Positions 59,333 through 64,000 of a stretch of DNA of 64,000 nt are shown here, in pieces. The DNA is from Pseudomonas izuensis (GTDB lineage: Bacteria > Pseudomonadota > Gammaproteobacteria > Pseudomonadales > Pseudomonadaceae), in the NCBI RefSeq assembly GCF_009861505.1, contig NZ_WTFT01000007.1:62001-126000 (forward strand). The letters are read 5' to 3'. The translations under genes and the position numbers were made by a program. The notes below the pieces were generated by a model that did no database searches, was not told where the DNA came from, and worked only from the letters and a program-made list of their open reading frames with translations. Position 1 is the first letter of the stretch, and every line of letters begins with the position of its first letter.

Positions 59333-61093
59333 ATGACCCGGGACGAGCAAATTTTCAACGCATTGGTCGGCGTCGCTACGGCGTGCCCTGTGGCCGACGC
59401 GACCCTACTGGCTCTGCAAATCACGGCATGGGCGCGTTTGTCGCGGCTCGGTAAATTGCCGGCCGATCTTACCTTGCCCAGTCAACTTGAGCTGTCCCCG
59501 AACGCGCAAGCAGCCAACTTCAGGCGTGTGCAGCCGTTGATTTCCCCGCAACTGGGTCACACGCTTGCGAAGACCGAACCCACGCTCTCACAGCACCTTC
59601 CGCTGCTTATCGAACAAGCCATGCGGCTGGAGGAGCAAGGGCAGCTGCGCGAGTGGAATGCGGACGACGTGCTGTATTGGTCGTCCGATCGGAACTTGGC
59701 ACACAGCGCTTACGACCCCAGTCTTGCCACTTTCCTGGTTTCACTCGCGACCTCTGACTCACCGGCCCAGGTCTACCTGCCGTGGGAAAATTCCGGCCAA
59801 CTGGCGACGCGCTGTAGCCGCAAAAACATTGATTGCTGGACGGAATCCTCCGCTCCAGTGGCGGCAGAACTGGTGCTGGCGCAATTAAATGGTGCGCGTC
59901 CGGATGTTCACCAGAACGACCCGGTGTTAATGCCCACCTTGACCGAGCAGGGCCAACTCAAACGTTTTCCGGTCAGCCTGAGCATCCTTGAGCACGGACG
60001 GCGCTATGACCCCAAGGATGTGGAACATGATCCTCACGAGCGTTTTCCGGAAAAGACGCAGTCGAGCATGGTGCTGAACCTGCGACATCTCCTCGCACAG
60101 ACCAGTGGCAAAATCATTGCCGTCGTTCCCAACAATGCGCTCTTCAATGCTGGCGCTGAACGGTTGCTTCGAGCCGATTTGCTTCAGAAGCGCATGATCC
60201 ACTCAGTCATTGCCCTGCCGGGCGGGTTGTTTTCCGGATCTCCTGCCGCCGCTTCAGTGCTAATTCTCGATACCGTGACACCGTCCGACACCATTCGATT
60301 CGTGAAAGTAACGGATGAGTTCACCGCCAGCGGACCTAAAAAACGCACTGAGCTGGTCAGATTGCCGGAGCTGCTGCGGACCGTGCGGGATCGCGACAAC
60401 AATGCCATGGCAGTGAAAATGGCCGCCAACGACATTCCACGGGACGAATGCAACCTGGAAGTAAGTCGCTACTTACTTGACGACCAGACGCACAAACTGG
60501 ACGTCCTGCTGGCCACTCAACCCACGACAAAATTGCTCGATCACTTCGACATCGTTCGCGCCCGCCAGTACGCAACGACCCTACAAGGGGTGCCGGTTCA
60601 AGAAATTCAGGCAGCAGACCTCCCCGACTATGGCCACGTGCAAGGTGCCAGCAAAGACTCGTTGTTCGATCTCAGTACACCGAAAGCCCTGAGCTATTTT
60701 ATTCAGCGCAACGACGTTCTGCTCTGCATCAAAGGCGCGGTAGGGAAGGTCGGCCTCGTGAAATCGGCGCCTGACAGCGGGGCCGGAGGCTGGGTCGCCG
60801 GCCAGTCGCTGGCCATTTTGCGCTCGCGCTCCCCGGGGCAGTACGATCCCGGGGCGCTGATGGTCTACTTACGCTCGCCCATGGGCCAGGCCCAACTCAG
60901 CCGATTGGTCGTGGGTAGCAGCACGCCCACCCTTCAAGGTTCGACGCTTAAAGAACTGAAAATCCCGGCGATGAACATCGTGCAACAGGGCATGGCCAGC
61001 GAAGCACTGGAGGAAGAGGCGGCCGTGCAATGGGAGATTGACCGCTTGCGTCAGAAGCAATCACGGATTGCTGCGGCGCTGTGGAAGCTGTGA
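59333..61093 (+). CDS. Degenerate N6-adenine methyltransferase fused to an HsdS-like target-recognition half
   Basis: 586 residues from MTRDEQIFNALV (an ATG 48 nt upstream is possible). Residues about 100-340 follow the HsdM/N6_Mtase fold (VVPNNALFNAGAERLLRADLL, VIALPGGLFSG). The SAM-binding motif I position reads VYLPWENSGQL and the NPPF/Y motif IV position reads VSLSILEHGRRY, so the enzyme looks catalytically dead. Residues about 430-586 resemble half an HsdS: RNDVLLCIKGAVGKVGLV, GGWVAGQSLAIL, VGSSTPTLQGSTLKELKIP, then a helical dimerisation arm. Probably a DNA-binding or decoy component rather than a methylase. Confidence 0.75.
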   Translation: MTRDEQIFNALVGVATACPVADATLLALQITAWARLSRLGKLPADLTLPSQLELSPNAQAANFRRVQPLISPQLGHTLAKTEPTLSQHLPLLIEQAMRLEEQGQLREWNADDVLYWSSDRNLAHSAYDPSLATFLVSLATSDSPAQVYLPWENSGQLATRCSRKNIDCWTESSAPVAAELVLAQLNGARPDVHQNDPVLMPTLTEQGQLKRFPVSLSILEHGRRYDPKDVEHDPHERFPEKTQSSMVLNLRHLLAQTSGKIIAVVPNNALFNAGAERLLRADLLQKRMIHSVIALPGGLFSGSPAAASVLILDTVTPSDTIRFVKVTDEFTASGPKKRTELVRLPELLRTVRDRDNNAMAVKMAANDIPRDECNLEVSRYLLDDQTHKLDVLLATQPTTKLLDHFDIVRARQYATTLQGVPVQEIQAADLPDYGHVQGASKDSLFDLSTPKALSYFIQRNDVLLCIKGAVGKVGLVKSAPDSGAGGWVAGQSLAILRSRSPGQYDPGALMVYLRSPMGQAQLSRLVVGSSTPTLQGSTLKELKIPAMNIVQQGMASEALEEEAAVQWEIDRLRQKQSRIAAALWKL

Positions 61094-61391
61094 GCGGTCG
61101 CGCGGGACTCGAACGAGTTAACAGCGACCCAGCAGTCATTGCTTAAACTCCATCATTATCGTCAGCTGCTTCGCGGTGGGTCGAGGAGTAGAGGCAAGGC
61201 ACGGACATTGCTCCACCCCAGGGCCGCTTGGGCGCGCCAGTATCCTGCGCGTAATTGGACGTTATGGTGAATCCGCCCCCACAGTTATCCACCGCCTGGT
61301 GACACTGAAGGGCCAACCTGGTCGCCGGATTCTGTGACTGCGCTATACCAATACCCTGGGTACTGGTTGGACGCGAGAGCAGGGGATCAAC
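61094..61391. other. Gap between the methylase-like gene and a decayed ORF
   Basis: About 300 bp with no supported gene. A near-match DnaA box TTATCCACC occurs around 61282. No promoter or repeat was identified. Confidence 0.4.
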
Positions 61392-61588
61392 ATGAAAAGA
61401 GCCATCGAGCAGGACACCCTGGCGGCGCTGGTCGAGACCGGGGCGGTGGGGGAGTTTCGCGTGCTGTGCGACGGCGAGGCCTGGCGCCTGGAGCTGCGTC
61501 TCGGCGCCAAGTGTCTGCCGATCCGCTCGCGGCAGTCGGGCGGTTCTGCGAAGGGGTGGGGATCAAGGTACTGATGGTCGACTTGTAG
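61392..61588 (+). pseudogene. Decayed small partition-associated (ParC-like) ORF
   Basis: The frame starting MKRAIEQDTLAALVETGAVGEFRVL resembles small proteins found beside par loci on plasmids and integrative elements. After KCLPIRSR the frame loses similarity, while another frame continues AAVGRFCEGVGIKVLMVDL to a stop at 61588. About 10 residues seem missing at the junction, so this looks like an internal deletion with frameshift. The family recognition is from memory of the sequence pattern. Confidence 0.45.
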
Positions 61589-61594
61589 AAGAAC

Positions 61595-63082
61595 TCAGCC
61601 TTTATGCTCTTTGATGTAAGCAGCGAGCTTTGCCAGTGAGGATTCGACATAGCCCCTAGGTAGACCTCCTACCGGTCGCCCCTCCCCTGCGTATGAAAGC
61701 ATATAAGCGGCTTTCCCACGCATTACATCTATTTGGCCAGCATATTTTTCAGGGTTCAATGTCGCCTGATGCAATTCTGCTCTGAGTTTTCTTCTGCTTT
61801 TTCTAGTCGGTTGAGCCCACTCATTGACCACAACGCCGGTGACAACCTTTCTTGAGGACGGCCCGAAAATTCTCGTTTTACTTTTATTTATCACAAGACC
61901 TATTGAATTAAGTAAGGCCTTAATTTTTTCAATTGCACCTTGTACAGCCTCTAAACTTTCACCACTAAATGTAATGTCATCTGCATAGCGCGTATATTCA
62001 ACACCTATCGATTGGCAGTAATTAAACACTTCATCATCAATTCTATATAGTGCGATATTAGATAATGCAGCGCTTGTTGGAGCGCCCTGCGGGAGACCGT
62101 CATTATAAGAGGTTAGACGAGAAACTAAGCTGGCCATATTAGTTTCCATCCCGCTAGCAATTAACTCACGAAATACAATTTTTCGACTAAGGGAAGGGAA
62201 AAAATTCTCCACATCAATATTAGCCACGAATCTGCGACCTACATGAACCTCTGCATTATTCCTGACTGTACAACCACGACTATAGGCCATCGCCGAAACA
62301 TGTACGGGGCATCGATAAAGCACATAATCCAAAAGAAAGTATTGTGCTACTTTCATCATCGTACGCGGCGACTGAATATTTCTTGTCCCTCCATTAGACT
62401 TAGGTATTTGGAAGGTACGATAATGGCGCTCAGGTTTATGAATTAACAAGCCAATAAGTTGAGGGCTAATTCCGAGTGCTAAGGATATTTCATTAAGACC
62501 GATACCATCACTGGGTATCGAGTCTAGCCCATTCGCTTGGGCACAGGCCTTAATTGTCGGGAAAGACAAAAATCGGAAAAAAGGGCCAGAAGCGCGGGAG
62601 GAAGAGCCAACAAAAAGTTGCTTTGCGAGAAGCGGCCAACAGGCGCGGTCTGCTCGACGAGCTACGCGAGGAGGGCAGACCGCGCCTGTTGGCCGCTCAT
62701 CCTCTTGTAGTGGTTGGTCAACAATTACGGCTGACGAAACATCAGCCTTCTCTGATTCACCGGCTTCTGGTAGATGGAGCTTAGCTGCTCGTAAGTTCTT
62801 TAGCAAGAACAAGCGCGTTCGATCCCGAACCTTACGCTCTTTAGGATTGAGCTTCTTATCGCCTTGCCTGGTTAGTGAATACAGTTGACTCTTTTTATGA
62901 ACGCTAACTACATCTCCATCAGCAATCCAGCCATCAAAAACTGTTTGAATAACGGATGGAGACAGCAGGTTATCATCACCAATAAGTGAAGCACCTAAAA
63001 ACTTACTAACAGAATTTGCATCGGCTGGTTGTATACAGCCCAAAGCAAGCCTAACCAACTGAACATTTACTATTATGGCCAT
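61595..63082 (-). CDS. Winged-helix protein and retron reverse transcriptase in one continuous ORF
   Basis: 495 codons. Residues 1-100 form a winged helix (NVQLVRLALGCIQPADANSVSK, HKKSQLYSLTRQGDKKL, quoted in parts). Residues about 105-166 are encoded by DNA that folds as the retron msr-msd RNA and look non-protein-like. From about 172 to the end is a complete retron RT: FQIPKSNGGTRNI, NAxxH motif N276-H280, NIDVENFFPSL, YADD 366-369 and VTG 414-416. A TTG at 62569 would give a separate 324-residue RT, the usual retron RT size, just after the RNA. Whether one or two proteins are made cannot be decided here. It starts 2 nt after the effector stop. Confidence 0.88.
   Translation of the reverse strand: MAIIVNVQLVRLALGCIQPADANSVSKFLGASLIGDDNLLSPSVIQTVFDGWIADGDVVSVHKKSQLYSLTRQGDKKLNPKERKVRDRTRLFLLKNLRAAKLHLPEAGESEKADVSSAVIVDQPLQEDERPTGAVCPPRVARRADRACWPLLAKQLFVGSSSRASGPFFRFLSFPTIKACAQANGLDSIPSDGIGLNEISLALGISPQLIGLLIHKPERHYRTFQIPKSNGGTRNIQSPRTMMKVAQYFLLDYVLYRCPVHVSAMAYSRGCTVRNNAEVHVGRRFVANIDVENFFPSLSRKIVFRELIASGMETNMASLVSRLTSYNDGLPQGAPTSAALSNIALYRIDDEVFNYCQSIGVEYTRYADDITFSGESLEAVQGAIEKIKALLNSIGLVINKSKTRIFGPSSRKVVTGVVVNEWAQPTRKSRRKLRAELHQATLNPEKYAGQIDVMRGKAAYMLSYAGEGRPVGGLPRGYVESSLAKLAAYIKEHKG
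62586..62770 (-). ncRNA. Retron msr-msd RNA embedded in the RT ORF
   Basis: Read on the minus strand, arm a1 CCAGAAGCCGG (62770-62760) pairs with a2 CCGCGCTTCTGG (62597-62586) with one bulge. A short msr hairpin GGCTGAT-GTTTC-GTCAGCC lies at 62747-62729. The msd is a perfect 23-bp stem (62697-62675 with 62653-62631) around a 21-nt loop. The order a1, short hairpin, long hairpin, a2, RT matches the canonical retron RNA. The branching guanosine is not assigned. Confidence 0.8.
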
Positions 63083-63084
63083 TT

Positions 63085-63645
63085 TTAAAGTCCAGTAGCT
63101 GGGCGACCACGGCCACCTATAAAGTAACTTGATCTGCGCCCTCTAAGACGCCTCAAAATTGGCTCAATTTCTGCCTTATCAAAATCAACAAACAGTGTTT
63201 TCCCGAAGTCATCCACTGCTCGCGCTGGCCCCTCATTAAAATAAGACTTATCTTTTTTGTAATCTTCATTCACGAGCAGAATCAAGTCACACTTGTTTTC
63301 ACCATGATACTGAAGCCAATGGACAAATAAGCCTAACTCACAAAAAGAACCAACACTGTCAGCGACGATTACAATCGCGCCACACTCTTTTTTTATGAAC
63401 TCCAGCTCATTATCATGAGCATAGCCTTTCGTACGTGTTAGTCGTAAATCTTCAAGACCGTCATCTTCTCCGAGAACGACCTCAAAGCTTTCACTCTCAA
63501 GAGCCTCAAGAAGTCGCTTGCGTAGTCTCGCAGCTGGCGTTGTCAAGCCCACCAATGTCGGGCCACAGAGAAATACAACCATTCGGTTGTTGCTATAGAG
63601 ATCCATTGCACTCTGTGCAAATCGTTCAACAGAAGGCAATGCCAT
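63085..63645 (-). CDS. Retron effector, nucleoside deoxyribosyltransferase-like
   Basis: 186 residues with a Rossmann-like NDT/SLOG-type fold: VVFLCGPT at 23-30, AIVIVADSVGSFCELGLF around 90-107 (quoted in two parts in my reading; candidate catalytic Glu103), and LILLVNEDY. This resembles the deoxyribosyltransferase-type toxins of type II retrons such as the Ec86 and St85 families. In those systems the RT-msDNA complex restrains the effector until phage attack. It is first in the operon, 2 nt before the winged-helix/RT ORF. Confidence 0.82.
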   Translation of the reverse strand: MALPSVERFAQSAMDLYSNNRMVVFLCGPTLVGLTTPAARLRKRLLEALESESFEVVLGEDDGLEDLRLTRTKGYAHDNELEFIKKECGAIVIVADSVGSFCELGLFVHWLQYHGENKCDLILLVNEDYKKDKSYFNEGPARAVDDFGKTLFVDFDKAEIEPILRRLRGRRSSYFIGGRGRPATGL

Positions 63646-63784
63646 TTAAGGTTACCCCATTGTTTTGAAAGTAAGCCTAGGCTAGGTTCACTCTATGTCC
63701 ATATGCAAAACATCATTTTCGAAAAATCAGAACGTTGCAATTAAATACAAGCACATCGTCGCCATTTACACCGCATTCCCAAAT

Positions 63785-64000
63785 CTACGCGACAGCTGTT
63801 GCTCGTATACTCACCAGTACATCCACGATCTGCGTCACCGCAGCAGCTGGGAACAGCCCCATCGGCCCTTGTGCGTTCAAATCGGTGAACGGTGATTCGA
63901 ACAGCCGCGCAGCCTCCATCACACCTGTCTGCGTCAACTCCTGCACGATCAGATTGATGAACTCTATCTGGTTCGGCGTTGCCTTTTTGTCATTGATGAA
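63785..64000 (-). CDS. hsdR: Type I restriction enzyme R subunit HsdR (C-terminal fragment; rest outside window)
   Basis: 71 codons plus stop, running off the right edge. PNQIEFINLIVQELTQTGVM and ARLFESPFTDLNAQGPMGLF match the EcoEI-type HsdR C-terminal domain that docks the motor subunit to the methylase core. It lies upstream of the retron on the same strand, about 140 bp away. No intact hsdM or hsdS is in the window. Confidence 0.85.
   Translation of the reverse strand, partial: FINDKKATPNQIEFINLIVQELTQTGVMEAARLFESPFTDLNAQGPMGLFPAAAVTQIVDVLVSIRATAVA

Larger units (their letters stand above)
42595..64000. mobile_element. Acquired island interrupting plsC-gyrB synteny (runs past the window)
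   Basis: From 42.6 kb onward no core Pseudomonas gene appears. The region carries a tnsABC-tniQ transposition operon, a serine recombinase module, defence genes and hypothetical genes. No REPINs or perfect DnaA boxes were seen here, unlike the preceding 42 kb. The right boundary lies outside the window, so it may be one element or several adjacent ones. Confidence 0.75.

Noticed and set aside
42595..64000. CRISPR array or Cas12k/Cascade genes that would make the Tn7-like element a CAST
   Set aside because: No repeat-spacer array and no cas-like protein was found. The part beyond 64 kb was not visible.

Overview
The window looks like the oriC-proximal chromosome of a fluorescens-group Pseudomonas. 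The gene order kinB-algB, gltP, betC/choX, aroE-hemF-qor-tsaC-dprA-lysM, def-fmt-rsmB-trkA, lpxL, tag, glyQ-glyS-gmhB-plsC is the typical Pseudomonas layout around the origin (as in PAO1 PA0005-PA0025). The paired GTGGGAGC...GCTCCCAC REP elements, the many perfect DnaA boxes and a parS-like site agree with that. By synteny gyrB should lie beyond the right edge, pointing toward plsC.

Region 1 (1-42.6 kb, core). The AlgB/KinB two-component system (kinB cut by the window start) is followed by small membrane proteins, the glutamate symporter GltP, a SpmAB-type membrane protein and a four-gene Mla-like lipid transport operon (permease-ATPase-MCE protein-lipoprotein). Next come an M16 peptidase, a Na/phosphate cotransporter, a TerC protein, a CitMHS citrate transporter, a choline-sulfate utilisation locus (LysR regulator, BetC sulfatase, ChoX binding protein) and a SulP transporter. 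After these come shikimate, heme, tRNA-modification and DNA-uptake genes, the formylmethionine cycle (def, fmt), rsmB, trkA, lipid A and phospholipid acyltransferases and glycyl-tRNA synthetase. Eight REPINs sit between these genes.

Region 2 (about 42.6 kb to the window end, acquired). The synteny breaks just after plsC, at a segment rich in ATTA(n)TGTC(G/A) repeats that looks like a Tn7/Tn5053-type transposon end and encloses a parS-like palindrome. Inside are a soluble plus four-TM membrane protein pair (possible RexA/RexB-type defence), a translationally coupled module of serine recombinase, two ParB-like proteins and a small HTH protein, and a run of poorly known accessory genes including two antitoxin-like proteins without toxins. 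A complete tnsA-tnsB-tnsC-tniQ operon with 4-nt overlaps follows, with no Cas genes in view.

Region 3 (59-64 kb, defence cluster). A methyltransferase-like protein that has lost recognisable SAM-binding and NPPY motifs is fused to an HsdS-type target-recognition half. Next to it are a decayed partition-associated ORF, a tripartite retron (deoxyribosyltransferase-like effector, winged-helix protein, reverse transcriptase) and the 3' end of a type I restriction gene hsdR. The best candidate for something undescribed is the retron. Its structured msr-msd RNA, with a1/a2 arms and a perfect 23-bp msd stem, lies inside one uninterrupted 495-codon ORF that joins the winged-helix protein to the reverse transcriptase.
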